Positions 8,905-16,729 are shown, counted from the first letter of the stretch. The stretch: 43,557 bases of DNA from Ruminococcus sp. (GCA_017484095.1 JAFUTU010000056.1:1-43557), one strand, 5' to 3'. Made by a program: numbers and translations. Notes: generated by a model from the sequence alone, not told the origin.

Positions 8905-9110
8905 CTAAAGAATATATGTACCCGAAGGGGTAGCAGCCGACGCAGTCGCTGCTAGGTGGGCGGTGCTCGCCGCACGGCTGATCCACGCCATAATTTCGCT
9001 TTGGCTTTTGCTTAGTGGTCGCACCTATTAAACAGATATGTACCCGAAGGGGTTCTGGGACGGGCGGGCAACAGCAAGCTGTTGCCGGAAAGCCCCCTAA
9101 GCGTTCAATA
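8905..9110 (+). repeat. Mosaic intergenic repeat, copy near 9.0 kb
   Basis: Made of at least two modules. One starts TGTACCCGAAGGGGTAGCAG at 8919 and matches the reverse complement of 42182-42245. The second starts GGTGCTCGCCGCACGGCT near 8961, continues through GCTTTTGCTTAGTGGTCGC to an AAACAGATATG end, and matches 20763-20842 (same strand) and 36452-36530 (opposite strand). A second TACCCGAAGGGG lies at 9042. There is no open frame of note; the element fills the gap between the PLP enzyme gene and nth. Confidence 0.75.
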
Positions 9111-9130
9111 GCTTGTTTATTTAAAGCTGA

Positions 9131-9162
9131 TCTCTGCCTTTTACCAAGGCAGGGATTTTTTT
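9131..9162 (+). terminator. Intrinsic terminator upstream of nth
   Basis: A 10-bp stem (TCTCTGCCTT / AAGGCAGGGA, one G-T pair) with a TTACC loop is followed by seven T. It ends transcription entering through the repeat from the PLP enzyme gene. Confidence 0.85.
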
Positions 9163-9163
9163 G

Positions 9164-9192
9164 TTGACTTAAAGGACGGAATATTGTATAAT
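9164..9192 (+). promoter_or_regulatory. Sigma-A promoter of nth
   Basis: TTGACT at 9164-9169, 17-base spacer, TATAAT at 9187-9192. It starts directly after the preceding terminator. Confidence 0.85.
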
Positions 9193-9224
9193 ATACATAA
9201 GTATTATTAATGTAGGTGAGTGCA

Positions 9225-9857
9225 ATGAAAAAGCCTTCAAAAAAATATGTTGAGAGCATTATTGCTGCTCTGGAGAAGCAATACCCTGATGCGCTGTGCT
9301 CGCTTACATATTCTCAGCCCCATGAGCTTATGATAGCAGGAAGGCTGTCGGCTCAGTGTACAGACGCAAGAGTGAACCTTGTGACACCCGAGCTTTTTAA
9401 AAAATACAAGAGCATCGACGATTTTGCAGAGGCTGACACGGAAGAGCTTCAGGAGATCATCAAGCCCTGCGGTCTTTATAAGACAAAAGCGCTTAGCATA
9501 AAGAATATGTGCATAAGGCTCAGAGATGTTTACGGCGGAGTTATTCCCGATACGATAGAAGAGCTGACCACCCTGCCCGGCATAGGGAGAAAAACTGCGA
9601 ACCTTGTTATGGGAGATGTTCACGGGAAGCCTGCCTATGTGACGGATACTCACTGTATACGCATTTGCGGAAGGCTGAAGCTGACTGACAGTGATGTGCC
9701 CGTCAAGGTGGAGGAGCAGCTCAGAAAAATAATACCGCCTGAAAAGAGCTCTGACTTCTGCCACAGACTTGTGCTGTTCGGAAGAGAGTTCTGCAAGGCG
9801 CCAAAGCCTAAGTGCACGGGCTGTCCGCTGGCAGGGGTGTGCCCGTCAAGAGGCTGA
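9225..9857 (+). CDS. nth: Endonuclease III (DNA glycosylase/AP lyase)
   Basis: 210 aa, normal length. It removes oxidised pyrimidines and cleaves the resulting abasic site in base excision repair. Start at ATG 9225 is preferred because AGGTG sits six bases upstream; an in-frame GTG at 9216 has no site. The helix-hairpin-helix LPGIGRKTAN carries the catalytic Lys123, and VTDTHC carries the catalytic Asp141. The C-terminus holds the [4Fe-4S] pattern C-x6-C-x2-C-x5-C at Cys190, 197, 200 and 206. It has its own promoter and is followed by the DUF5662 gene 52 bases later, probably cotranscribed. Confidence 0.96.
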   Translation: MKKPSKKYVESIIAALEKQYPDALCSLTYSQPHELMIAGRLSAQCTDARVNLVTPELFKKYKSIDDFAEADTEELQEIIKPCGLYKTKALSIKNMCIRLRDVYGGVIPDTIEELTTLPGIGRKTANLVMGDVHGKPAYVTDTHCIRICGRLKLTDSDVPVKVEEQLRKIIPPEKSSDFCHRLVLFGREFCKAPKPKCTGCPLAGVCPSRG

Positions 9858-9909
9858 AACACGATCCGCTCAGAGACTATAACATATTTTTACTCCAAGA
9901 GGTATCATT

Positions 9910-10458
9910 ATGAGTGAAGACAGGATAAAACTGAAAAATGCAGTCGGACATTTCAGGACGATAACAAGGCATCGCCATGAAGTGATAAAAAACTGCTTCA
10001 AGGCAGGTATAGGGTTTCAGGGACTGTTCCATGATCTGTCGAAGTACTCGCCTGAGGAGTTTCTCAACGGCTGCCGCTATTATCAGGGAACTCGCTCCCC
10101 TCACGAGGGTGAACGAGATGAGAACGGCTACTCAAAAGCGTGGATGCACCACAAGGGCAGAAACAAGCACCACTATGAATACTGGACGGACTACAACAAA
10201 AAGACCAAGCAGATGACTCCTGTGAAAATGCCTGTGAGGTACGTCAAGGAGATGTTCTGTGACAGAGTTGCTGCCAGCAAGATATATATGAAAGAAAGCT
10301 ACAACGACGGCTCGGCGCTGGGGTATTTCAAAAGGGGCAATGCAGCCGCAAGAATGCGCCCCGAAACTGCTGCCCTGCTGGAAAAGCTGCTGACGATGCT
10401 GCGCGACAAGGGTGAGGACTACACCTTTGCTTATATAAGAAAGCTGCGCAGATATTAA
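9910..10458 (+). CDS. DUF5662 family protein
   Basis: 182 aa. Function is not known. It starts at ATG 9910 after AAGAGG. The sequence is rich in His, Asp and Tyr arranged like a metal site: FHDLSKYSPEEF near residue 40, then MHHKGRNKHHYEYW near residue 77, and a late MFCDRVAASKIYMKESYNDGSALGYF. The HD and HH pairs suggest an HD-like metal-dependent hydrolase fold, which is inference. It follows nth with no promoter between and ends at a strong terminator, so the two likely form one transcript. Confidence 0.7.
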   Translation: MSEDRIKLKNAVGHFRTITRHRHEVIKNCFKAGIGFQGLFHDLSKYSPEEFLNGCRYYQGTRSPHEGERDENGYSKAWMHHKGRNKHHYEYWTDYNKKTKQMTPVKMPVRYVKEMFCDRVAASKIYMKESYNDGSALGYFKRGNAAARMRPETAALLEKLLTMLRDKGEDYTFAYIRKLRRY

Positions 10459-10475
10459 TATCCTGAAATTAAAAT

Positions 10476-10504
10476 AGCTCTGCTGTGAAAGCAGGGCTTT
10501 TATT
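10476..10504 (+). terminator. Terminator after the nth-DUF5662 unit
   Basis: A 9-bp stem AGCTCTGCT / AGCAGGGCT (one G-T pair), GTGAA loop, then TTTATTT. Confidence 0.8.
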
Positions 10505-10528
10505 TGTCTGTATTGCAGTTCTATCCGA

Positions 10529-11032
10529 TCAGAGAAGTGTGCTTTTGAATTTATCCTTCTCCACTATTATTATCGGGTAGCCCTCTATGTATGGCTTTAC
10601 AGCATCGGGGTTCTCATCGGCATACTCAAATATCCTGTCGGATATCTGCTCTGCCATCTCCCTGACAGCCTTGACCGAACGCTCGGAAATGTTAGGACAG
10701 ACAGGCGAAAGCGTTATTACTCTCTTGCTGCCGAGATGCATTATCCTGAACGGCCATATCAGGCAGTCAAACGGCTTTTCATCGCCGAGTATACAGCCCT
10801 TTTCCTGATCCAGCAAAGGACAGTAATATAAGTCAGCGTCCTTCTCCTTTTCCATTTTCAGCAGAAAATGATCCTCCTTTTTCACAAACTGCTGATCTGG
10901 CTTTATCTCCTGGATTATCTTTGCGGCAAGCTCCCTGGTGATGTAGGGGGTCTCCCACAGGTCATAGCTGTCGAAAATACAGCACATCTTACATTTTGCA
11001 CATTCAGCGCGGCTCAATATGGGTGACAGCAT
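10529..11032 (-). CDS. YkgJ-type cysteine-cluster protein
   Basis: 167 aa from ATG 11032 (MLSPILSRAEC), behind AGGAGG. The frame extends upstream to 11101, but that part lies inside the promoter. Cysteines occur as CAKCKMCC near the N-terminus, YYCPLL and GCILG in the middle, then FDCLIWPFRI and PVCPN. This is the pattern of the YkgJ/UPF0153 zinc- or iron-binding cluster family, whose role is unknown. It is a single gene with its own promoter. Confidence 0.75.
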   Translation of the reverse strand: MLSPILSRAECAKCKMCCIFDSYDLWETPYITRELAAKIIQEIKPDQQFVKKEDHFLLKMEKEKDADLYYCPLLDQEKGCILGDEKPFDCLIWPFRIMHLGSKRVITLSPVCPNISERSVKAVREMAEQISDRIFEYADENPDAVKPYIEGYPIIIVEKDKFKSTLL

Positions 11033-11059
11033 AAGGCTTCCCCTCCTGTTGTTTTTGCT

Positions 11060-11107
11060 ATTATAGCATAGTATTTCATAAAAGTAAAGTCGCGTGTGCA
11101 AAAAAAT
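11060..11107 (-). promoter_or_regulatory. Promoter of the cysteine-cluster gene with the shared upstream box
   Basis: On the minus strand: -10 TATAAT at 11065-11060, 17-base spacer, -35 TTTACT at 11088-11083. Just upstream of the -35 is CACGCGAC, preceded by a T run (11101-11107). This box recurs at other promoters in the window. Confidence 0.75.
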
Positions 11108-11157
11108 CTATTAAATAGCTTTATGCGCGATGCTTAATACGCTTTGGGGACGTGGTC

Positions 11158-11186
11158 TTTACTTTTTTTTGCTAATATGATATAAT
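11158..11186 (+). promoter_or_regulatory. Promoter of the DUF6106-acpS-nnrD operon
   Basis: TTTACT at 11158-11163, 17-base spacer, TATAAT at 11181-11186. Immediately upstream is GGGGACGTGGTC, a weaker match to the box found at the neighbouring divergent promoter. Confidence 0.8.
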
Positions 11187-11216
11187 ATAAACAAGTTTAT
11201 TTTTCGGAGGATCATT

Positions 11217-11771
11217 ATGGATAGCTTTAAGGAACAAATAGTAAGAAAAAATCTTTCTCAGCGTGAGAAAATGTCAAAATACTTTCTGATGATAGCAAGT
11301 GTCGCTCTGGCAGCTGCGTGCTTTTTGTTCGTAGTGGGAACACCCTATATGATGCTGGGCGTTCTGTTTGCAGGGCTTGCTCTTTTCGGAGGATACCACC
11401 TGACAACAAGAATGGACGTAGAGTATGAGTATATTTTCACTAACGGCGAGGTAGACGTTGACAAGATAACCGCGCAGCGTTCAAGAAAGCGCCTTGTAAC
11501 ATTCAAGTGTTCATCATGCACGGCTTTCGGCAAGGTGGATGACAGCTTTAACGAAGACGATGACAGCGCTCTGGTGGTGGCTTCCGCCCATGACGATGAG
11601 CTTAACGATTACTATGCCGTGTTCAAGCACAGAGAGCTTGGCAAAGCTACAGTTATATTCACACCTGAGGCTGAGATGCTTACCCTTATGGTAAAGGCTC
11701 TGCCGGCGCAGATAAGACGTGATGCTCTGAAGCTGCTTGATGATATCGAGACTTACGAGGAAGAGGAATAA
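11217..11771 (+). CDS. DUF6106-like membrane protein
   Basis: 184 aa, start ATG 11217 after CGGAGG. The N-terminus (MDSFKEQIVRKNLS) is charged, followed by two close hydrophobic segments at about residues 23-42 and 46-62, then a soluble domain that is beta-rich at first (DVEYEYIFTNGEVDVDKI) and ends in an acidic tail. This layout fits the DUF6106 family of Clostridia, which has no assigned function. The last base of its TAA is the first base of the acpS ATG, so the two are translationally coupled. It is the first gene of the acpS-nnrD operon. Confidence 0.65.
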   Translation: MDSFKEQIVRKNLSQREKMSKYFLMIASVALAAACFLFVVGTPYMMLGVLFAGLALFGGYHLTTRMDVEYEYIFTNGEVDVDKITAQRSRKRLVTFKCSSCTAFGKVDDSFNEDDDSALVVASAHDDELNDYYAVFKHRELGKATVIFTPEAEMLTLMVKALPAQIRRDALKLLDDIETYEEEE

Positions 11772-12139
11772 TGAAAACACCATTCTCTGTCGGGACTGAT
11801 CTGGTCGAGATCGACAGGATCAAAAAAAGTGTTAGCCGTGAGAGCTTTGTAAAAAGGGTCTTCTCAGATGATGAGCTTGAATACTTCAGCACAAAAGCTT
11901 CGCCATATGAATCTATGGCGGCAAACTGGGCTGCCAAGGAAGCATTTGCAAAGGCGCTCGGCACTGGTGTAAGAGGGTTTGAGCTCAAAGAGATATCATG
12001 CCTTCGCGATGAGCTCGGTGCGCCGTATCTCAGGCTTTGCGGCAAAGCGGCAGAGGCAGCCGAGGGGCTGACTTTTTCGGTATCGCTGACCCACACTAAG
12101 GAATACGCCTCGGCAGTAGTATTGTGCATGGAGTGTTGA
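11771..12139 (+). CDS. acpS: Holo-[acyl-carrier-protein] synthase
   Basis: 122 aa. It transfers 4'-phosphopantetheine from CoA to the serine of acyl carrier protein. The two family motifs are present: GTDLVEIDRI with Asp10, and NWAAKEAFAKALGTG with Glu57, which bind magnesium. The C-terminal SVSLTHTKEYASAVVL is also typical. ATG at 11771 overlaps the preceding stop by one base. nnrD begins three bases after the stop. acpS beside a YjeF-family gene is a common arrangement in Firmicutes. Confidence 0.96.
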   Translation: MKTPFSVGTDLVEIDRIKKSVSRESFVKRVFSDDELEYFSTKASPYESMAANWAAKEAFAKALGTGVRGFELKEISCLRDELGAPYLRLCGKAAEAAEGLTFSVSLTHTKEYASAVVLCMEC

Positions 12140-12141
12140 AA

Positions 12142-13671
12142 ATGAAAGTACTCACAGTTGCGCAGATGATAGCTGCGGAGAAAAAAAGTGATGAGCTCGG
12201 AACTTCTCTTGCGGAGCTTATGGAAAATGCAGCCGCGGCTCTGGCAGATGAGATACAAAGACAATGCAAAAGGCTCTCCTGCAGTGAACCGCTGATACTT
12301 GCAGGTAAGGGAAACAACGGCGGCGACGGCATTGCCGCTGCGAGAATACTTCGTGCGCGCGGGCTTGAGCCGACACTTATGCTTTGCTGTGGTCAGCCTG
12401 CTACCGAGCTTTCGGCATCACAGCTGAGAAAGCTTGGCAGTGGTGCGTCTATCTTAGAATATTCAAAACAGCTCGGCGGAGCGATAAGCTCTGCAAAAGT
12501 GATAGCAGACTGCATTTTCGGCACAGGCTTCAAGGGTGAGATAAGAACCGAAAGCGCTCCCCTGTTTGAAGATATAAACTCATCAAATGCTTTTATAATT
12601 GCTTGCGATGTTCCCTCAGGTGCGAATGCTCAGAGCGGAGAGGTGAGCAGTCTTACCGTAAAGGCAGATGTTACCGTCACCATGCACGCGGCAAAGGTCG
12701 GTATGCTGCTGTCTCCTGCAAGATATCACTGTGGCGAGATAAAGGTCTGCGATATCGGCATACCCGCAGGCGCTGACAAGACAGCCGACACAAGAGAAAT
12801 AATTCTCTTTGATGAAAAAGAACTCAAGTCTCTTCTTCCCGAGCGCATAAGCTGGGGGCACAAAGGGACCTTCGGAAAGCTTGTGTGTGTTTGCGGCAGT
12901 GACAGATACATCGGTGCGGCTGCAATGAGCACAGAGGCTGCGATGAGAACAGGAGCCGGGCTGACTGAGCTGATAACTACCGACAAATGTATCAGCACGA
13001 TCGCAGGCGCCCGACCTGAGATCATTTACTCCGCAGCGCCTGACAAGGACGGCATACTCAGCAAGCAGAGCTTTGCGCTTATCGAACAGAGGGCATCATC
13101 TGCAAGTGCAGTGCTTATCGGCTGCGGCATCGGTCACAATGATGAGACGGAGGAGCTTATGCAAAAAGTGGTCGAGAACTCTTCCGTGCCGCTGATAATA
13201 GATGCCGACGGAATAAATTCACTTTGTCCGAATATAGATATACTGTTGAAGAAAAGGTCAGCAGTTATCCTGACGCCTCACCCTGCGGAGCTTGCAAGGC
13301 TGTGCGGTGTGAGCACGGCAGAGGTATCCTCGGACAGAGAAGGCTATGCGGCGGCACTTGCGAAAAAGTACGCAGTTACGGTAGTATCAAAGGGCGCCGA
13401 AACTATAGTTACAGACGGCAGACGCTCCGTGATAATAAGAACGGGGAACACGGCGCTTTCAAAGGCAGGCTCGGGAGATATGCTTGCAGGTGCGATAGGC
13501 TCTTTTGCGGCACAAAGCAGTGAAGACCTGATGAACGCCTGCATACTTGGCTGTTATGTTATAGGTATGAGTGCGGTCAAGCTCAGTGAAGAATATTCTG
13601 AGCGCGGTATCATAGCAAGAGACATACTTTCTAGGCTGCCCGTAACGCTGAAGGCAATAGAAAACAGCTGA
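12142..13671 (+). CDS. nnrD: Bifunctional NAD(P)H-hydrate epimerase / ADP-dependent dehydratase
   Basis: 509 aa. It repairs damaged hydrated NAD(P)H: the N-terminal YjeF_N domain epimerises, the C-terminal YjeF_C ribokinase-like domain dehydrates using ADP. Start ATG 12142 has GGAG eight bases upstream; the GTG at 12124 inside acpS lacks one. Motifs: LAGKGNNGGDGIAAAR near residue 55, the GTGFKGEIR loop, DVPSGANAQSG, then in the C-terminal domain GHKGTFGKL, DADGINSL, LTPHPAELARL and the catalytic-site KAGSGDMLAG. Both halves look intact. Last gene of the operon, followed by a strong terminator. Confidence 0.95.
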   Translation: MKVLTVAQMIAAEKKSDELGTSLAELMENAAAALADEIQRQCKRLSCSEPLILAGKGNNGGDGIAAARILRARGLEPTLMLCCGQPATELSASQLRKLGSGASILEYSKQLGGAISSAKVIADCIFGTGFKGEIRTESAPLFEDINSSNAFIIACDVPSGANAQSGEVSSLTVKADVTVTMHAAKVGMLLSPARYHCGEIKVCDIGIPAGADKTADTREIILFDEKELKSLLPERISWGHKGTFGKLVCVCGSDRYIGAAAMSTEAAMRTGAGLTELITTDKCISTIAGARPEIIYSAAPDKDGILSKQSFALIEQRASSASAVLIGCGIGHNDETEELMQKVVENSSVPLIIDADGINSLCPNIDILLKKRSAVILTPHPAELARLCGVSTAEVSSDREGYAAALAKKYAVTVVSKGAETIVTDGRRSVIIRTGNTALSKAGSGDMLAGAIGSFAAQSSEDLMNACILGCYVIGMSAVKLSEEYSERGIIARDILSRLPVTLKAIENS

Positions 13672-13685
13672 CCATAAAAAGATCA

Positions 13686-13719
13686 CGGCTTTCTTCAACA
13701 CGAAGAGAGCCGCTTTTTT
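13686..13719 (+). terminator. Terminator after nnrD
   Basis: An 11-bp stem CGGCTTTCTTC / GAAGAGAGCCG (one G-T pair) with AACAC loop, then C and six T. It ends just before the ribosome binding site of the next lipoprotein gene, so that gene may depend on partial readthrough. Confidence 0.85.
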
Positions 13720-13730
13720 GTGAGGTGTCT

Positions 13731-14222
13731 ATGAAAAAGGTAATTATTATCGCAATGCTTGCAGGCAGCGCACTGATGTGCTCATGTGCAGAAGAAAAAA
13801 AGGTCGAGCCTGAGAAGCTTTCGGCAGGGTTTGAAACGCAGCTGACCTATGAGCAGAACAACGTGACCTTTACTGCCGATATGCTCAGGCAGGAGGACGG
13901 CAGCTGGTCTTTCACCTTTAGTGAGCCAAAAACGATCGAGGGGCTGACGTTTACCCAGACAGACAAGGTGATAACTGTTTCAATGGGGGAGATAAGCTAT
14001 CTGGCAGATCAGGCACAGATAGCGGACACATCATCGGTAAAGCTGATTGCAGCAGCCGCCGACAAGCTGGTAAGCGGCAAGGGCTTAAAGGCTGAAAGCA
14101 ACAAAAACGGTGTTACCGGAATGAGCGGCAAGGTTGGTGATTTCGAATTTACCGCAGGCATAAAAAAAGGAAAGCTCACTTCCCTTAAAATAGGAAATGA
14201 GCTTTCGGTAAAATTCAAATAA
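13731..14222 (+). CDS. Small secreted lipoprotein, unknown function
   Basis: 163 aa. Start at ATG 13731 (MKKVIIIAML) with GAGG five bases upstream; an in-frame GTG lies at 13725. The N-terminus is a lipoprotein signal: two Lys, a hydrophobic core, then LMCSC, with Cys19 the likely lipidated residue. The mature part is beta-rich (TQLTYEQNNVTFTADML, WSFTFSEP, VITVSMGEISY) and ends in short strands, but I recognise no family. The stop codon abuts the stop of the opposite-strand gene. The terminator of that opposite gene lies inside this reading frame. Confidence 0.75.
   Translation: MKKVIIIAMLAGSALMCSCAEEKKVEPEKLSAGFETQLTYEQNNVTFTADMLRQEDGSWSFTFSEPKTIEGLTFTQTDKVITVSMGEISYLADQAQIADTSSVKLIAAAADKLVSGKGLKAESNKNGVTGMSGKVGDFEFTAGIKKGKLTSLKIGNELSVKFK
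14162..14206 (-). terminator. Terminator of the minus-strand lipoprotein gene, inside the opposing gene
   Basis: On the minus strand, a 14-bp stem GAAAGCTCATTTCC / GGAAGTGAGCTTTC (one G-T pair) with a 9-base loop is followed by C and seven T (14168-14162). It lies entirely inside the last 60 bases of the plus-strand lipoprotein gene. On the plus strand the hairpin lacks a T run. Confidence 0.8.
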
Positions 14223-15341
14223 TTACTGCTCGTTGAGGTATGGTCCGTGAAGGATAACGCTCTCATCATAAGTAACGTTTCCGTCAGCATCACGAGGAAC
14301 GATTCCGTCAGCGGTAGCGTCCTCAAGCGGTCCCTCATCATATGCAGCGCCGCCGGGGATATTCTCTTCAGGAACTGCTATAACATTGTTGTTCTCATCA
14401 AGGAAGGTGATGTCAGCAATGTAGAGGTCGATGTTGTTAGTTACCTGCCATACCATAAGAGTAAGGTAGTTGGTCTCATAATCCTTGCCGAAGGTAGCCT
14501 TCTTGGAAGGATCCTGAATGCCGGGACGGATCTGCATACCGTCCATGTAAGCCCACTGGTTGATCCACTCAACATCGTCGCTGTCGGTAGAGCTGCTGGA
14601 AACGCCCGAATATTCGATAAGGTTTCCGTTCCACTCGCCGTCATTGTTGGTACCGAATGCACCGCCGTACCAATAAACACCGAGACCGCCCTGCGAACCG
14701 TCATCGAATATAGGATTATCTCTTGCGATAGCTACAACGTCAGCCTTGATAGTGAAGATCTTCTCCATATCCTCCTCGTGGCCTGCGAAGAGCTTATTCA
14801 TATCATAGCGAAGCTTGATAGTCTTAGGAACTGTATCGCCGAAATCGTCCTCATAAAGTGTCTGGTCAACCTTCATCATAGGTATGCCGCCAACTTCCTG
14901 AACTGACAGTGTGAGCAGAGCCTCGTCACCTGTGTAGCCCTCATCTCCGGGATACAGGGTCTCACCGTTGTGAGCGCTCTTCTTGTTCTTGTTCTCAACT
15001 GCCTCGTTGAACATCTCAGCAAATGCGTTTACATCAGTATCAGCAGCAAACTTCAGTGAGCAGTTGTCATAATCAGCAAGAGAATCCTTGATCTCAGCAA
15101 AAGGCTTAAAGCCGGTTGCTGCAGCTGTTGTATCTCCGCCCTCTGAACTGCTGTCAGCAGGCTCGGGCTCAGGCTCAGCCTCTGTAGTGGTAGTGGTCTC
15201 TTCTGCAGTAGTGGTAGTCGTGGTCGTGGTCTCAGCCTCTGACTTTGACTCAGCCTTTGAAGAGCTGTCGCTGTCACCGCAGGCTGTGAGCATTGATGCG
15301 ACCATTGTGATCGCAAGCACGCTTGCAAGTAATTTCTTCAT
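14223..15341 (-). CDS. Secreted lipoprotein with Thr/Glu/Pro linker, unknown binding domain
   Basis: 372 aa. Start ATG 15341 (MKKLLASVLAI) behind TTGGAGG. Signal peptide ends in the lipobox LTAC (Cys22), followed by a Ser-rich stretch and runs of Thr with Glu and Pro (about residues 38-70) that form a flexible stalk. The remaining 300 residues are rich in Trp, Asp and Gly. They include VYWYGGAFGTNNDGEW and a late NNIDLYIADITFLDENNN strand like those of carbohydrate-binding beta-sandwich modules. A role in binding extracellular glycans fits the likely lifestyle but is inference. Own promoter; terminator lies in the convergent neighbour. Confidence 0.75.
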   Translation of the reverse strand: MKKLLASVLAITMVASMLTACGDSDSSSKAESKSEAETTTTTTTTAEETTTTTEAEPEPEPADSSSEGGDTTAAATGFKPFAEIKDSLADYDNCSLKFAADTDVNAFAEMFNEAVENKNKKSAHNGETLYPGDEGYTGDEALLTLSVQEVGGIPMMKVDQTLYEDDFGDTVPKTIKLRYDMNKLFAGHEEDMEKIFTIKADVVAIARDNPIFDDGSQGGLGVYWYGGAFGTNNDGEWNGNLIEYSGVSSSSTDSDDVEWINQWAYMDGMQIRPGIQDPSKKATFGKDYETNYLTLMVWQVTNNIDLYIADITFLDENNNVIAVPEENIPGGAAYDEGPLEDATADGIVPRDADGNVTYDESVILHGPYLNEQ

Positions 15342-15407
15342 TTTGAATAACCTCCAATTTCTTACGGTATCGGTCATACCCACACGCCGATACAATTTTA
15401 CTCTTGT

Positions 15408-15436
15408 ATTATAGCACAACAGCACCTGTTTTTCAA
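15408..15436 (-). promoter_or_regulatory. Promoter of the 14.2-15.3 kb lipoprotein gene
   Basis: Minus strand TTGAAA at 15436-15431, 17-base spacer, TATAAT at 15413-15408. Upstream at 15480-15492 is CACAGAAAACGAT, which recurs at 16685-16697 upstream of the next surface-protein gene. Confidence 0.8.
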
Positions 15437-15514
15437 TATCCTATTTGCACAATTTGTCCACCTGTTTTCGTTCATTTTCCACAGAAAACGATTACTTAAT
15501 AGTACAAAATACAC

Positions 15515-15542
15515 AAAAAAAGAGGCCTCACAAGGAGACCTC
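15515..15542 (-). terminator. Terminator of the 15.6-16.5 kb surface-protein gene
   Basis: Minus strand stem GAGGTCTC / GAGGCCTC (one G-T pair), CTTGT loop, then seven T. Confidence 0.8.
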
Positions 15543-15561
15543 GATTTTTTAAGTATTCAGA

Positions 15562-16512
15562 TTACTTTCTCTTAGTTACAACAACTGCTGCACCTGCAAG
15601 AGCTATGCCTGCAAATACGAGACCTGCTGTAGCACCTGTAGCTGCCTGTGTGTCGGTAGCATCGCTGCCGCCTGCTGCTGCAGTTGTGCCGCCTGCATTG
15701 TTTGTGCCAGTCTTGGTCGTGCCAGCTGTAGATGTTGTTGTGCTGGAAGAATCCTTAGAAGCTGTGGAAGAAGAAGTATCTCCGCCGGGCTGTGAAGAAG
15801 AAGTATCGTCACCAGCTACTTCGCTGTGAAGCTTAACATCTGCGGAATACTCAACACTTGTGATGGTAATACCGTTGTTACCTGCCTGAATGTTAAAACC
15901 GTCCCAGTCATGAGGAACTTCATTTCCGTCAGTATCCTTAAGAGGCTCCTCAGCAAGTATAGTGTCCATATTCTTAAGATCAGAGATAAAGTCAGAAGTA
16001 AGTGTGAATGTTACAGATGTAACTGTATCTTCCTCAGTGTAAAGAACCTGAAGGAATCCGTCGTCCTGGATCTGATACTTAACTTCCTTGCCGTCAGCAT
16101 CGAGCCAGCCGGTTGTAGAGTTCAGAGCGTTGCCGTCAGCATCCTTCTCGTCTTCATGAGTGTCAACTTCCTTGTAAGGAACACCTGTGATGTAGGTCTT
16201 GCCCTGGTCAAGCTGCTGCTTGTAAACGCCCTCAGAACCATAAGCGATCATAGGCTTGAATGCGGTGTAACCAAGAGCCATTCCCTTATCGGACCACTCG
16301 AAGTTTACGGTAACTGTGAGGTCACCGTCAGGAATTGTAGATGCGTCTACATAATCATCCCAACCATAGATAGCTTCCCAGCTCTCTTTGCCAGTATCTG
16401 CAGTAGCAGCCTTTGCGTTCGTTGGATTGATCGTGTTAGCGCTTACAGGAAGTGCCACAGCTGCCATCATAGTAACGGCTGCAGCTGTTGCTAAAAGCTT
16501 TGTAAATTTCAT
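15562..16512 (-). CDS. Secreted surface protein with Ser/Thr stalk and C-terminal membrane anchor
   Basis: 316 aa. Start ATG 16512 (MKFTKLLATAAAV) behind GGAGGG. A Sec signal peptide ends near ALPVSA (residue 26). The globular part (about 35-220) is rich in Asp, Trp and Tyr with alternating strands (DLTVTVNFEW, TSVTFTLTSDF, NGITITSVEYSADV), like a beta-sandwich binding domain. Then come Ser/Thr/Gly-rich repeats and a C-terminal hydrophobic helix ending VVVTKRK. The segment before that helix reads TDTQAATGATAG, which resembles a sortase sorting signal but lacks a clear LPxTG. No enzymatic motif seen. Confidence 0.75.
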   Translation of the reverse strand: MKFTKLLATAAAVTMMAAVALPVSANTINPTNAKAATADTGKESWEAIYGWDDYVDASTIPDGDLTVTVNFEWSDKGMALGYTAFKPMIAYGSEGVYKQQLDQGKTYITGVPYKEVDTHEDEKDADGNALNSTTGWLDADGKEVKYQIQDDGFLQVLYTEEDTVTSVTFTLTSDFISDLKNMDTILAEEPLKDTDGNEVPHDWDGFNIQAGNNGITITSVEYSADVKLHSEVAGDDTSSSQPGGDTSSSTASKDSSSTTTSTAGTTKTGTNNAGGTTAAAGGSDATDTQAATGATAGLVFAGIALAGAAVVVTKRK

Positions 16513-16580
16513 TGTGTTTCCCTCCAAATTAACTTTGTTTTTTTGCATGAACTCCGAAATAGTATTCGGTTCTAAGCATA

Positions 16581-16609
16581 ATTATAACAGAATTGTCCGA
16601 AAAAATCAA
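16581..16609 (-). promoter_or_regulatory. Promoter of the 15.6-16.5 kb surface-protein gene
   Basis: Minus strand TTGATT at 16609-16604, 17-base spacer, TATAAT at 16586-16581. Confidence 0.75.
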
Positions 16610-16729
16610 GGGCAAATCAAAAGTTTTTCCAAAAAAATTGTTGGAAATTCTAACAATTTTATCACTCAACTTTTGTACACAACTCACAGAAAACGATATC
16701 ATATCCGTAAAATCACAGAATTTTACATA

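Noticed and set aside
15180..15240. Short tandem repeats as a CRISPR-like array
   Set aside because: They are Thr codons of the lipoprotein stalk without spacers. No CRISPR array was found in the window.
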